A stretch of 64,000 nt of DNA from JACSRF01 sp963695505 (GCA_963695505.1 CAVOGX010000008.1:69592-133591), one strand, 5' to 3'; numbered from the stretch's first letter, positions 1 through 10,006 are shown. Translations and numbers: made by a program. Notes: generated by a model from the sequence alone, not told the origin.

Positions 1-1
1 G

Positions 2-2374
2 CACTTTTGGAATGGCTGGTGGGTACAACAAGCTTTGCATAATGGTCAATCGCCATTTTTTACAAAACTCATCTTTTACCCTGATGGGGTGAATTTGGTG
101 ACCCATAATTTTGCTTGGTTTAATGTGCTTCCCTGGCTACTTCTAGAACCGTTGTTAGGGATGATTCCAGCTTACAATGTAACTATTCTACTAAATTTGG
201 TTCTTAGCGGATTTACAACTTACTTGCTTGCACGTGCATTAATTAAAAACGGCCGTTATGCCTTCATCGCTGGACTGATTTCTATTGCCTGGCCCTTTCG
301 CCTTTCCCAATTAGATCATCCCAATTTACTGTCCACAATATGGCTGCCATTATTTCTGCTCTTTTTGCACCACACCATACGGCAAGGTAAATGGCGCTAC
401 GCTTTTGCCACTGGCCTCTTTTTTGCGCTTGTTGGCGTCACACGCTGGCAACAATTAATACCTGCCACGCTAATGGGGTTAATTTATTTTGGCAGCAGCT
501 ATTCCTTTTGGCTGCCCAAAGCTCGTCAGTTTATTTTACTGCGTTTAATAGGAGCAGCAGGAGTAGCATTCTTGCTCTTATCACCGGCCATCATTCTGTT
601 ATGGCAGCAGCAAAACAACGAAAATACAGATTCCAGTGTACTGTGGATTGGCGAAGAAGATATCATGCAGACGGACTTATTCGCTTACTTCACGCCACCC
701 CCTGATAACCTTTTGTTAGGCAAACAAACAAAACCTTTATACGATAAATATTACCCAGATCGATACAGTGCGCGTCGATTTTCCGCTTACATCGGGCTAA
801 TCGCTCTGTCATTGAGTTTGGTGGGCTTTTGGTGGCGAAGAGTTGAGAGTCTGCCTTGGTTGCTAATGGCATTAGTGCTAATTTTTCTTGCATTAGGCCC
901 GGCTTTTCGGGTAAATGGGCACATTTACAGCGAGTTCCCAACACCTTATCGTTGGCTAGAACCCTTAACTATTTTTCGATTGATGCGCGTTCCTGATCGG
1001 TACAATATTTTTTTAGCGCTACCAGTGGCAATGATAGCGGCATATGGGCTAAAAACAGTAGGCACTCATTGGACAATCAAAAGGGAATGGTTGTTTACTG
1101 GGGCATTAAGTGTGTTGATATTATTTGAATATGCATCAATACCTGCTCCTATGCGTGATGCCCGCCCACGTTCACCCTATTTGCTGCAGTTGGCAGATGC
1201 GCCCAAAAATTCCCCTGTTCTTAACTTGCCGTTTGATCCACTACGGGCCAAGGTGTACATGTTTGACCAAACTGTGCATGGTCACCCCATCCTTCAGGGA
1301 AAAGCCTCGCGTTTGCCCGATTCCGCCTACTCCTTTATTGACAGCCAACCACTATTGAACAGCTTGCGCAGGGTCAATGAAATTCCAGCATCTCTTGCAA
1401 ATGTCAACGAGCAATTAGCCTATCTAGATACAGCAGGTATTGACACCATTCTGGTACACAAAACATTGGTTGGGGAAGATCGCGTGCAACATTGGCGGCG
1501 ATATCTGCTTATGCAGCCCAGATATGAAGATGAGGTATTAATGGCATATACGACCACGCCGATCCTCGGACAGGATTTTCTCATCCAAACAGAACTGCTT
1601 TCAAACCTTGGGTTGGTAGATACTCTGCTGTCGGCTGACTGCACAACACCTGGAGGAGTGCTTGAGCTGAATACCGCCTGGGGTGGTGAAATGCCTTCAA
1701 ATACATCACTTACAGTGGTGTTAGAGTTGAAAGACGCCAATAACACCACACAACAAACCCAAACCTATCCTTTGACGATTCTGGCTGGAACGACGCTGAG
1801 TTGGGCGTATTACCCTTTAACTGTATCAGCAACGTTACCTCCAGGAGCGTACCAATTGCAAATGGCCATATTGGATGCAGTTACCGGCGAAGTGGCAGCA
1901 ACGGCCGTTTCCATCGCCCCAATAATAATTCAATCCACTCCTTGTAATCTAGCCAAAGGACTGGATGCGACTCCGGCCAATGCTGTTTATGGTAATCAGA
2001 TTCGACTCGCAGCCTACGAGGTGCAACGAGTAGACAATCGGTTAAGATTTCACCTTTATTGGCGTGCCGAGCAGCGAGTGGGGATTAATTATAAGTTCTT
2101 TGTTCATATATTCGACCCCAAAACTGCGGTTCCTGTCACCCAATATGATGCCGAACCGCGCCAGGGCGCATACCCTACCGATTTCTGGTGGCCAGGCGAG
2201 GTGGTGGATGACCGTATTGAAATCGAATTGGAGGGAATTCCAGTGGGTACCTACGGCGTTGCTATCGGCGTTTACGACGGCACAACCGGCGAAAGGCTGT
2301 TGCTAGTTGATGCAATGGGAAACGAGGTTGAAGACGGCCGTTTCATTTTGCCAGAAACAATAATCTATCCCTGA
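2..2374 (+). CDS. Large polytopic membrane protein with C-terminal beta-rich module (5' truncated)
   Basis: The reading frame is open from base 2, so the true start lies left of the window; the TTG at base 35 is only an internal codon. About 500 residues alternate hydrophobic helices and short loops in the style of GT-C glycosyltransferase or YfhO-like membrane proteins. The first visible residues (WNGWWVQQAL, then NLVTHNFAWFN) resemble the first extracytoplasmic loop of such proteins. The last ~250 residues are non-membrane and end in a module with YWRA, FVHIFD, PG and YDGTTGERL motifs that recurs in three downstream genes. It converges on the next gene with a 5-bp gap. It probably works on cell-surface glycans or lipid-linked sugars, but no catalytic motif can be assigned, so substrate and reaction are unknown. 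Confidence 0.75.
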   Translation, partial: HFWNGWWVQQALHNGQSPFFTKLIFYPDGVNLVTHNFAWFNVLPWLLLEPLLGMIPAYNVTILLNLVLSGFTTYLLARALIKNGRYAFIAGLISIAWPFRLSQLDHPNLLSTIWLPLFLLFLHHTIRQGKWRYAFATGLFFALVGVTRWQQLIPATLMGLIYFGSSYSFWLPKARQFILLRLIGAAGVAFLLLSPAIILLWQQQNNENTDSSVLWIGEEDIMQTDLFAYFTPPPDNLLLGKQTKPLYDKYYPDRYSARRFSAYIGLIALSLSLVGFWWRRVESLPWLLMALVLIFLALGPAFRVNGHIYSEFPTPYRWLEPLTIFRLMRVPDRYNIFLALPVAMIAAYGLKTVGTHWTIKREWLFTGALSVLILFEYASIPAPMRDARPRSPYLLQLADAPKNSPVLNLPFDPLRAKVYMFDQTVHGHPILQGKASRLPDSAYSFIDSQPLLNSLRRVNEIPASLANVNEQLAYLDTAGIDTILVHKTLVGEDRVQHWRRYLLMQPRYEDEVLMAYTTTPILGQDFLIQTELLSNLGLVDTLLSADCTTPGGVLELNTAWGGEMPSNTSLTVVLELKDANNTTQQTQTYPLTILAGTTLSWAYYPLTVSATLPPGAYQLQMAILDAVTGEVAATAVSIAPIIIQSTPCNLAKGLDATPANAVYGNQIRLAAYEVQRVDNRLRFHLYWRAEQRVGINYKFFVHIFDPKTAVPVTQYDAEPRQGAYPTDFWWPGEVVDDRIEIELEGIPVGTYGVAIGVYDGTTGERLLLVDAMGNEVEDGRFILPETIIYP

Positions 2375-2379
2375 GCCAA

Positions 2380-4710
2380 TCATCGGGAACGAGAAACTGC
2401 CAGCAGAACAAATACAAGTCCTAGCAGCGTCAATCCCCCACCCCAGGCAAAAATCAAAGGCACAAAACGCCACACCACTTCGTGCTCTCCCGCTGGTACA
2501 CAAACCGCGCGCACAGCCGTATATGCCTTCTGCCATTCGATTTCTTGGCCATCTACCCACACCCGCCAGCCGGGGAATGCCGTTTCGCTGATAATCAGCA
2601 TCCCCGGGGTCTCGCTGCTGGTGCGGATGCGCCAGTGGCCATCCCATTGCGCCTCAATTACGGCCGTAACTGGATTATTTGGGCTTTGTAGGTTGCAAGA
2701 TGGAGATGAGTCTACAATTGCCGTTACCGCCGGGTCAAAGTCCGGTTGGTGAATGCGGGCAATAGCCGCCGCCTCATTGGGAATGGTTTCTACCTGGTAC
2801 ACAAGACGGGCTAGGGGCAGTGTGCGCGTCCGGCCGTACACCCACGCACTGCCGGATTGGGTTTTGAGGGTTAACGGCCGTTTCCCATCCTCATATTGAG
2901 GCAGCGGCACCTTACTCACCACATACCCCGCACCTAGAATGTCATAAGCGGTAGAGCGCGGGTCAGGCACAGACTCAGCCAGAGCAATATTCGCCCCCAC
3001 TTCCAGGGCGTTGTAACCGAAAACCGAGTTCAGCCCCGCCTGCCACGCCCCGTTTTGACTAAAAATGTCCACGCCCCAAGGCAGCACCCGCTGAGAGGAA
3101 TCGCCCACAACAGCCGCCACGTCATCCCAAAAAGGATCGTAGGCAGTAGATGAAGTCTGAATAAATTTGAGACCGAAACCCCACAAGTCTATGAGGATGA
3201 GGAGGGGAAGAAGGAGAAACGCAGCGTTACGCAGAGATAGCGCAGAGAACGCGGAGATTTTCTCTTTTCCTCTGTGTTTTCCTGTGTCTTCTCTGTGCGT
3301 TTCTGAGACCTTATTGTTCCACCACAGCAGGCCGCAGCCAATGAGCAGCAGCAGCACGGCCGTTAACCACCCCCCTAGCTGGTGCCACAAACGGCCGCTT
3401 GTTTCTGTAGGATGGATGCTGATAAAGACCGCCCCGGTAGCCGCGAGAATGGTGACGCCAGAAACGGCCGTTACCACCACAATCCACTTCAGCCAGCGCC
3501 CCAGGCCAGGGTCCGGCGGGCGATTGCCCAGTTGCCCCAGGAGCAATGCCGTTGCCACGACATATAAAAACGCCGCCCGCCCCGGCGCCCGCGCTAGCTG
3601 AAAGGGGGGCAGCAAATCATAGGCCAGCCGGTAAAGGAAACTATAGCTGCCTAAGGCCAGCAGCAGCCCCAAGGCCAGCAGCCCTATGTAAAGCAGGGCA
3701 CGTCGGTCAGGTCTGCGCCAGACCAGCAGCAGTGCTAGCAAGGGCAACACCCCCGCATAGTAAGTCAGCTCTTCGAAATTAGGCACGCTCCAATATCCGG
3801 CGCGCAGCGGCTCACCAAAAAACTCCGGCACCAACAGCGTCAGCAAATGGGCTGGAGGTAGCGAATAGGCTGAAGCAAATTCAAAGCTGGGTGCTGCCGT
3901 GCGCGTGGACACCTGGCTAAATTGCAGCAGTGGCAGCAATTGTACGGCGCTCAGCAGCAAGCCCACCGCAAAGGCAATGAGAAATTGGCGGCCAACTAAG
4001 AAGAGATTAGAGATTAGAGATTGGGGGCTGGTAACATTTTTCAATCTCCAATCTCCAATCTCCAACCTTCCAATGCCCAAATACAGCACAAATATGACCC
4101 AGATGATGCCCACGTAAATGAGGGAGGTGGTATGCCCAGCAAGGATGGCCAGGCCCAAGGGCACGCCAGCGATAACGCCTGCCCAAGACGAACGGCGTTG
4201 CACGGCCCAATGGGTAGCCAGCAGCAGCCAGGGCAGCCAGGCGTCCGTAGCCAACAGTCCCATGTGCCCAGCCCACAGGCGCACGGCCGTAAATCCGCTA
4301 AAAGCAAAGGTCAGCCCGGCCAGCCACGGCCCCAGCCCGCGCCCGTGCAGCGCCCGCACCAGGGCATACATACCCACACCCGCCACCAGAAGATGCAGCC
4401 ACAAAAACCAGCTAATTCCGACACGCACTGGCAGCAACAAGGCCAGCCAGGTAGGCGGGTAAAAAATCGCCACCTGGGGGTTGCTTAAAAAAGGATAACC
4501 GCTAAATTGTGCCTCGTGCCAGAAGGGGAATCGGCCGTTCCACACCGCCTCCCTCGTCAGTTCCAGCCAGGGCACAAAAAGAGCCCGCATATCGTGGTTT
4601 CCCAAGGCCTCCCCTGAAGCTGGGAAGAGCGCCCGGTTGAGGAACAGCAAACCCAGCAGCCCAAAAACGGCCGTTACCTGTGCCCATTCATTTTGCCAAA
4701 TCCTTTTCAT
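2380..4710 (-). CDS. YfhO-like polytopic membrane protein
   Basis: A 776-residue membrane protein whose plan matches the YfhO family: an N-terminal helix (WAQVTAVFGLLGLLFL), a first outer loop with NHDMRALFVPWL and PFWHEAQFSGYPFLSNPQ, about a dozen helices, and a C-terminal extracytoplasmic domain with FPGWRVWVDG and PAGEHEVVWRF followed by a last helix. YfhO proteins are linked to glycosylation of wall or membrane polymers with undecaprenyl-linked sugars; the role here is inferred. Two loops are coded by short low-complexity DNA of a kind normally found between genes (about 3226-3312 and 4003-4068), giving SETHREDTGKHRGKEK-type and RLEIGDWRLKN-type peptides. It is transcribed leftward and converges with the preceding gene. 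Confidence 0.85.
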   Translation of the reverse strand: MKRIWQNEWAQVTAVFGLLGLLFLNRALFPASGEALGNHDMRALFVPWLELTREAVWNGRFPFWHEAQFSGYPFLSNPQVAIFYPPTWLALLLPVRVGISWFLWLHLLVAGVGMYALVRALHGRGLGPWLAGLTFAFSGFTAVRLWAGHMGLLATDAWLPWLLLATHWAVQRRSSWAGVIAGVPLGLAILAGHTTSLIYVGIIWVIFVLYLGIGRLEIGDWRLKNVTSPQSLISNLFLVGRQFLIAFAVGLLLSAVQLLPLLQFSQVSTRTAAPSFEFASAYSLPPAHLLTLLVPEFFGEPLRAGYWSVPNFEELTYYAGVLPLLALLLVWRRPDRRALLYIGLLALGLLLALGSYSFLYRLAYDLLPPFQLARAPGRAAFLYVVATALLLGQLGNRPPDPGLGRWLKWIVVVTAVSGVTILAATGAVFISIHPTETSGRLWHQLGGWLTAVLLLLIGCGLLWWNNKVSETHREDTGKHRGKEKISAFSALSLRNAAFLLLPLLILIDLWGFGLKFIQTSSTAYDPFWDDVAAVVGDSSQRVLPWGVDIFSQNGAWQAGLNSVFGYNALEVGANIALAESVPDPRSTAYDILGAGYVVSKVPLPQYEDGKRPLTLKTQSGSAWVYGRTRTLPLARLVYQVETIPNEAAAIARIHQPDFDPAVTAIVDSSPSCNLQSPNNPVTAVIEAQWDGHWRIRTSSETPGMLIISETAFPGWRVWVDGQEIEWQKAYTAVRAVCVPAGEHEVVWRFVPLIFAWGGGLTLLGLVFVLLAVSRSR
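3226..3312. repeat. Intergenic-type simple repeat within the YfhO gene
   Basis: A run built of CGCAGAGATAGCGCAGAGAAC and CTCTGTGTTTTCCTGTGTCT-like units encodes a loop of the YfhO-like protein. It is the same style as low-complexity spacer DNA seen between genes elsewhere in the window. Confidence 0.6.
4003..4068. repeat. Intergenic-type simple repeat within the YfhO gene
   Basis: Three AGAGATT units and, 30 bp on, three inverted-complement AATCTCC units form a loose inverted pair inside the coding frame (peptide RLEIGDWRLKN..SLISN). Confidence 0.65.
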
Positions 4711-4739
4711 ACATAACCCACAAAAAAATTAGGCGGTGT

Positions 4740-6842
4740 TTACTGATCATTCTCAATGTTGATAGTTCCGATGACGATACGATTCTCTGGCAACACCTCT
4801 CCGGATGTCGCATAAGCCGGCAAACGCTCGATCGTCTCGCTATCGTATAACCCAACCGATAATTTGTAATCTCCAGGAGGTAAATTTTCATCCAGGTAGA
4901 TAAAACGGGTATCTTCTAAAAGTTCGCCTTCGATCCATGTGTATGTAGGTCTTATCCCAGAAAGCGGCACGCTGTCATGTTGGGCAATTAACTCTTGCTC
5001 TGATGATAAGAGATGGGTAAAAACGGTCAAGTCTTCTTCAACCGCACCATCTGTTTCCCAATAAAGAACAACAGTTAATGTATCACCCGCTTGGAGGGTA
5101 GCAGCATTTAAGCGAACCTTTCTCAACCAGATGTGGTCACCTAAGCGATATTCATCATTGAATTCTGGCCCATCGGGTGCTGGCTTTGTTGGTAAATCAC
5201 CATAAACCCAGACATAGGTAACCCCATCAAAGCTAACCGTATAGAGCGGTTCCGTTTCGCGATCGGCTTGCCAGGCTTCTTGCCACGTTTCGTCTCCCAA
5301 CCCGCGCATGATCTGGTTTACATCATAGACGCGATACGAGACCCATGGTTCTATTGTACTTATGACCCGTCCACTAAACTCGCGCTTGAAAACGCTGGCA
5401 TTGCGTATGTAAACGGAAGCTGTTTTGTTTTGACCATGTGGCAATTGATTAAGAAATTTTCCAGCCAGATCTAGCCCTTCTCCTTCATCCTGCAAGGGTA
5501 AAATCTGCTGTGCTGTCTGGGTTCCGCCCAACAGTTCGTTAAAATGAGTCCCATAATAGGGGTCAAGAGATAAAACGATCCCAATCTGAATCATGAAAAG
5601 TAAAGTTACGTATATGGTGGACACAACTGTCCGGCGATGCCAGCGCTTTATGCGCAACCATAATTCTGCACTCCACCCTAAGCCTATTGCCGCCAGCATA
5701 CTGAGGCCTGGAACGGCAGGTAGGATATAAGCGGTCTGTTTGAAGTTACCTAAACTCATTTGGATGGTAAAGAATGCGGTGTAAATGATAAAAGCCAATG
5801 CAACTTGACCCTCTTCTGTTTTCAAGCGAAAGGGGGTCCAAAGCAAGCTAATTACGATTAATGGAAGTGTAATGAGGGTGGTTTTCCAGACTAATGTGGC
5901 TAAGTAGAAGAGTATGCCAGGGTCTTGAATCGTGCTGACACCGTTAAAATAAAGCGGGTTGCCATGAATGTTTTCAGTATGCCTGACTATGCCATCAAAA
6001 ACCCATCCTAATACGGTTAGTGGTTTAACCCACATAGCCGGCCATAGAATAAAATAAGTGACAGCAACGACGATACTCCAAATGATAAGAGTGCGGGCAA
6101 TATGGGGGAACGGCCGTATCCACTCCCGCCATTTTCCCCATTCCGGCTTGTTAGCAAAGATAGGTGAAAATCGTGCCAATGTCACAATAAGTAAGGTGAA
6201 GGGTATCAAAAAAATGGCGGGACTCTTAGTTAACAAAGCTAATCCGGCGAAAAAGCCGCTCCAAATCAAGTTTAGCAAACGCTCGTGGCGCAAGTAGACC
6301 AGCAAAAAAAGCGCACTGATAAACATAAAGGCAGCCAGCAGCGCATTAGGATGAACAACTTTACTATAGCCGATATAAAATGGATCTAAAGCCAAAAAAA
6401 TGCTGCCTGCTAACGCAATTTTTTTACTAACAAGTTGCAAGAGCAGTGGGTATGTTAGCGAGATACAAAACGCAATAACTATTGCCAATGGTAACACGCT
6501 GGCCATTAGCGCACCGTTTAATATTCCGGGTTTGACAGGAGTCATTCCCAATAAATGTTCTACCGTAAAGTTGTTGTGATTCAGTGTAAAAACCTTTGTG
6601 CCAATTCCAGAAAGCCACATGACTGTGGTAGCTGGATGATATTGCAGATAGGTTCCCTCCCAATTTTGCTCAATGACAGCATTGATGAAGTGGAAGGAGC
6701 GCTCTTGCCAGTTTAGTGGCCGGGAAATTGGGTGAGTAATTCGCGGGAGAATGGCAATTATGAAGAGCAGTATGGTTATTGCCCAGCGTTGGAATCGGGG
6801 CGACAGCAAAGTTAGTAATGGGTGTTTTTTGTTCATAAGCAT
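4740..6842 (-). CDS. GT39/PMT-like glycosyltransferase membrane protein
   Basis: A 700-residue protein with an N-terminal helix, then a first loop (LNWQERSFHFINAV..GTYLQYHPATTVMW) placed like the acidic catalytic loop of GT-C (family 39) transferases. About ten more helices follow, then a soluble C-terminal module (LYWETDGA, VFTHLLS, QHDSVPLSG, LPPGDYKLSVGLYDSETIERLP). GT39 enzymes use polyprenyl-phosphate sugars as donors outside the membrane; the acceptor here is unknown. The start is either the ATG at 6842 or the ATG two codons later; neither has a clear ribosome binding site. The GC content is lower than in its neighbours. The C-terminal module is shared with the products at 2-2374, 7584-9992 and 12029-14317. 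Confidence 0.75.
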   Translation of the reverse strand: MLMNKKHPLLTLLSPRFQRWAITILLFIIAILPRITHPISRPLNWQERSFHFINAVIEQNWEGTYLQYHPATTVMWLSGIGTKVFTLNHNNFTVEHLLGMTPVKPGILNGALMASVLPLAIVIAFCISLTYPLLLQLVSKKIALAGSIFLALDPFYIGYSKVVHPNALLAAFMFISALFLLVYLRHERLLNLIWSGFFAGLALLTKSPAIFLIPFTLLIVTLARFSPIFANKPEWGKWREWIRPFPHIARTLIIWSIVVAVTYFILWPAMWVKPLTVLGWVFDGIVRHTENIHGNPLYFNGVSTIQDPGILFYLATLVWKTTLITLPLIVISLLWTPFRLKTEEGQVALAFIIYTAFFTIQMSLGNFKQTAYILPAVPGLSMLAAIGLGWSAELWLRIKRWHRRTVVSTIYVTLLFMIQIGIVLSLDPYYGTHFNELLGGTQTAQQILPLQDEGEGLDLAGKFLNQLPHGQNKTASVYIRNASVFKREFSGRVISTIEPWVSYRVYDVNQIMRGLGDETWQEAWQADRETEPLYTVSFDGVTYVWVYGDLPTKPAPDGPEFNDEYRLGDHIWLRKVRLNAATLQAGDTLTVVLYWETDGAVEEDLTVFTHLLSSEQELIAQHDSVPLSGIRPTYTWIEGELLEDTRFIYLDENLPPGDYKLSVGLYDSETIERLPAYATSGEVLPENRIVIGTINIENDQ

Positions 6843-6933
6843 AACGAGAAACTGTTTTTAATAGATAATTCGACTCAGTAGCCCGGTGTGATTGTCTCAT
6901 TCCTTCGGTGGATACGCTGTAACAAAAAGATTG

Positions 6934-7587
6934 TCACGATATGTGCCGCTTCATGAAAACGGCTATTTCGTCGCCTACATCCAGACTTTCCGGGTCATAG
7001 TAAGAGAGATCGATGCCTTCAATGGCAAAGCCGAGGGTGCGATAAAAACGAATGGCGGGTACATTGGTGTTTTGCGTTTCCACCAAAACCACCCTCGCTC
7101 CCGCCTCATACGCTTGGCCGCACATGAATTCCATCAACTCTCGGCCAATACCCTGCCCACGGTAGTTTTCCGCTACGTGAAACTCCCACACCCAAAAGGT
7201 GCGGTTCCAAAGGTGGTATTCAGCCATGTTAACCGCCACTAACTGTTCGCCGTCATACACGCCAAAGCAGTATTTACCCCTGAGCAAATCGCGGTATATT
7301 CCCATGGTTTCTTCATCCGTGGTGAATTCTTTGACGTAGGGCTGGGGCAATGACTCCAACCGCAATGAAATGGTCGTATATTCCGGCGATTCCTGCTTTG
7401 CAACCACGTACCTTTCAGGGGAAGTGTAGCCAACCACCAAGCGGGTCACTGCCAGCAAATCAGACAATTTTAACGGCCGTATCTCAATCTCACGCATTGT
7501 ATTTCCTCGTACAGAACTAGACTTGGAGTGAGAGCGCGGGTAAAACGCAGCCGCATCCTCTAGCTCTTGCTCTATCCTCTCGCTCAT
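6934..7587 (-). CDS. GNAT-family N-acetyltransferase
   Basis: A 217-residue acetyl-CoA-dependent acyltransferase. The GNAT core begins at MREIEIRPL (residue 31) and contains the acetyl-CoA loop YRGQGIGRELMEFM and the later ETQNTNVPAIRFYRTLGF signature. The start at 7587 overlaps the stop of the upstream gene as ATGA and has GGAG six bases upstream, which favours translational coupling. An internal ATG at 7497 also has a good site (GAGG) and would give a canonical-length GNAT, so the first 30 residues may not be translated. The substrate cannot be read from the sequence; its position behind a membrane glycan gene hints at modification of a sugar or amino group. Confidence 0.85.
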   Translation of the reverse strand: MSERIEQELEDAAAFYPRSHSKSSSVRGNTMREIEIRPLKLSDLLAVTRLVVGYTSPERYVVAKQESPEYTTISLRLESLPQPYVKEFTTDEETMGIYRDLLRGKYCFGVYDGEQLVAVNMAEYHLWNRTFWVWEFHVAENYRGQGIGRELMEFMCGQAYEAGARVVLVETQNTNVPAIRFYRTLGFAIEGIDLSYYDPESLDVGDEIAVFMKRHIS

Positions 7588-9992
7588 TTTATCTCCAATG
7601 TAAAGAGGGGGAAGTTATCGCCAACGAATGTTCCGTCGACAGCCAATACCGGCAAACGCTGGCCACTGTCATTGTCCCACAATCCGGCAGTCACCGTATA
7701 AAAGCCGGGGGCCAGCCCCATGGGCAGACGAATGGTGTGCTCATCCAAAACGTATTTGTCCACGGGCCAGCGACGGGTCGGAAAGTCGCCCGGGTTAAGC
7801 TTGTCTGACTGGGCCGATAGAAAGCCATCCGGCGCTAAAACATGCACAAACACCCGGTAGTTGATGTCTTGAGGCTGCTGCGCCTTCCAATACACATTCA
7901 CCTGCAAGGTGTCGCCGGGTTTGGCTTGCCGGGCGCTGGTGTCGTAGCCAATGAGGTCTATCTGACCATCAAAATTGGCAAACACGGCCGTCTCCGCCGG
8001 TTCCGCCACATACCCTGTTGAATGCTGATGCAGAACGCCCAAGGGATTGAGTATGAGCAGGGTAACGGCCGTTACCGTCAGCACCACGCCCAAAACCCAG
8101 TAATCAGAATTGGCAAAGGCTGAATGCTGAGCGCTGAATGCTGAAGCCTTAATTCCAAAATCCGAAATCCGAAATCCCACAATGAAAGTGATGATCAAGG
8201 CCAGCCCGCTAATTGCCCAGGCAAGGGTGCGCGCTAAGGTGTCCTCAAAGCGCACGTCCACTACGTGCTCTCCGGGAGGTACAGGCACCACAATAAACCC
8301 TTCGGGGCGACCCAGTTCCGTTTCCACCTCTTCGCCATCTAGCCGCACTGTCCAACCTGGGAAATCGAATAGAAACAAGCGTAGCATAAAATCGCGTGGC
8401 GCAAATACTTCATAGCGAAAATGGAGCGGGCTGATTTCGGTGGAGACGGCCGTTGCCCCTTCAGGCAGCGTAGGGCGATTCACGCGGTCCAAAGGGCGAC
8501 CAGCGTAAAAATCAGCCATTATGGCATTGTTGGGTCGTGGTATTATTTCTACGGCAGCAGGCACGTAATCAGCCGTTGAGGTTGTACCAATCCAGCGCCC
8601 TTTGAACTCAATTTCTGCCACCCTCGCCCTAGTAACCGGACCAAAATCTGGCCAGGGGGCCGGCTGGCTCAGGGGCAGCCCTGCCAAAAGTGGCAGCGCC
8701 ACAAGTATTACTGCCCCCACTGACCGTCTCCGCTGTTTTCGGGGTGTTTCTGTGTTGGCTGAGTGCCCCCCCAGCTTGCTTGGCTCCATGAGAACGGCCG
8801 TTCCGCCACCTGCTAACACCGCCAGCATAAAACTTGTTGCTCCAAGCAGTCGCCAAGGAAATTGAAAAAATGGCAAAATCGGGGTTGCTTCCCATAAAAA
8901 CGTTGACGCCGGTAACATCAAAAAAATCAGCACACCAGCAGCCAGGGCAAAAAACGCCAGACGTGTGCCATGCTGCACCCGCCGTCCCAGCAGCAGCGCC
9001 AGTCCCAACCCACCGAGCAACCATTGAGCCACTCCCAGGTTGAACCGGAAATCCGGCTGTGTCGCCCCCCAATCCAGGCGTGGAGTCAACGCCAACAGCT
9101 CGCGCCAATTCAAGAAATGGGTGCGGAAATCATAGTTATCACCTTGCCCCAGTAGAGTATTTAAGTTTACGGCGTTACGCTCCAGAAATACGGGCATCCA
9201 AAAGAAAGCGGCCAGCAACAAACCTAGGAAAAGCGCAGCAAAAACGAGATGCGGGTTTGCACGTGTGGAAATTTTTAAGTTAGTTAGTTTGTTGGTTTGT
9301 TGGTTTGCAGCTTGTAGCATATCACTTTCAAACTTGTTGCTCCCCCACTCCCAGGCAGCCCACGCAGCCAATATGCCAAAGAACAACAATGCCATCAAGT
9401 TGTGGCTAAGTATAACGGCTGCCGCGAGCAAAACGGCCGTAATAAATCGTCCCGCGCCGGGCTTCCGCCGCAGCCTGTCTAGCACCCATAAAGCCAGTGG
9501 AAACAGCCCCAGACTGAAGGACTCAGCCAGCACTCCACGAGCATGAGGATCGATGTATTGAACGTATGGCGCGTAAATGTAAACGGCCGTTGCCACATAT
9601 CCCTCCCTCCGTCCCCAGTTATCCCGTACAAAGCCATAGGTACCAACCGCTGCCAGCAAAATGCTGAGTACAAAAACACCTTTTACTCCCGCTACCGGAT
9701 CCAGCCCCGGCAGCAATTCAAACAGTAACCCAACAAAATAGCTCAACGGCGCATAGTAATTAAAGATAGGGTAGCCGTAACCGTGATAGAAATTAGGCGC
9801 CCAACGAGGGTAAAGCTCGCCTCCGCGCACCAGGAAACTCAATTCTGCCAGGCGAAATATGTGTAACTCAGCATCTGTCTCCTGTGGCAGGCTGGCCCGG
9901 CTAATAAACGGCCAAATTGCCAAGCAGGCAATAGCAAAAATTATTAGGAAACCAGAATCAAGGCGGCGAATGTACCCTGTTAATCGAGCCAT
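7584..9992 (-). CDS. PTPS-related polytopic membrane protein with C-terminal beta-rich module
   Basis: About 800 residues. The N-terminal half matches the '6-pyruvoyl-tetrahydropterin synthase related, membrane protein' family: a first helix, then QETDAELHIFRLAELSFLVRGGELYPRWAPNFYHGYGYPIFNYYAPLSY, followed by many helices. Despite the family name this is a GT-C-like membrane fold, not a pterin enzyme. A loop domain carries FPGWTVRLDGEEV and VPPGEHVVDVRFED as in YfhO, and the C-terminus carries the module shared with neighbours (VYWKAQQP, VFVHVLAPDG, LAPGFYTVTAGLWDNDSGQRLP). I chose the ATG at 9992 because the longer frame (to 10052) would run through the terminator hairpin at 10010-10046. Two loops are coded by short intergenic-type repeats (8107-8180 and 9270-9306). 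Probably surface glycan related. Confidence 0.8.
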   Translation of the reverse strand: MARLTGYIRRLDSGFLIIFAIACLAIWPFISRASLPQETDAELHIFRLAELSFLVRGGELYPRWAPNFYHGYGYPIFNYYAPLSYFVGLLFELLPGLDPVAGVKGVFVLSILLAAVGTYGFVRDNWGRREGYVATAVYIYAPYVQYIDPHARGVLAESFSLGLFPLALWVLDRLRRKPGAGRFITAVLLAAAVILSHNLMALLFFGILAAWAAWEWGSNKFESDMLQAANQQTNKLTNLKISTRANPHLVFAALFLGLLLAAFFWMPVFLERNAVNLNTLLGQGDNYDFRTHFLNWRELLALTPRLDWGATQPDFRFNLGVAQWLLGGLGLALLLGRRVQHGTRLAFFALAAGVLIFLMLPASTFLWEATPILPFFQFPWRLLGATSFMLAVLAGGGTAVLMEPSKLGGHSANTETPRKQRRRSVGAVILVALPLLAGLPLSQPAPWPDFGPVTRARVAEIEFKGRWIGTTSTADYVPAAVEIIPRPNNAIMADFYAGRPLDRVNRPTLPEGATAVSTEISPLHFRYEVFAPRDFMLRLFLFDFPGWTVRLDGEEVETELGRPEGFIVVPVPPGEHVVDVRFEDTLARTLAWAISGLALIITFIVGFRISDFGIKASAFSAQHSAFANSDYWVLGVVLTVTAVTLLILNPLGVLHQHSTGYVAEPAETAVFANFDGQIDLIGYDTSARQAKPGDTLQVNVYWKAQQPQDINYRVFVHVLAPDGFLSAQSDKLNPGDFPTRRWPVDKYVLDEHTIRLPMGLAPGFYTVTAGLWDNDSGQRLPVLAVDGTFVGDNFPLFTLEIK
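8107..8180. repeat. Intergenic-type simple repeat within the PTPS-related gene
   Basis: Units of GCTGAATGCTGA and AAATCCGA repeat in tandem inside a loop of the membrane protein (peptide ISDFGIKASAFSAQHSAFANSDY). Confidence 0.6.
9270..9306. repeat. Intergenic-type simple repeat within the PTPS-related gene
   Basis: AGTTAGTTAGTTTGTTGGTT-type tandem sequence in frame (peptide NQQTNKLTNLK on the minus strand). A complementary version of the same word set lies between genes at 47174-47240. Confidence 0.6.
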
Positions 9993-10006
9993 AATGGAAG
10001 CGGTCA

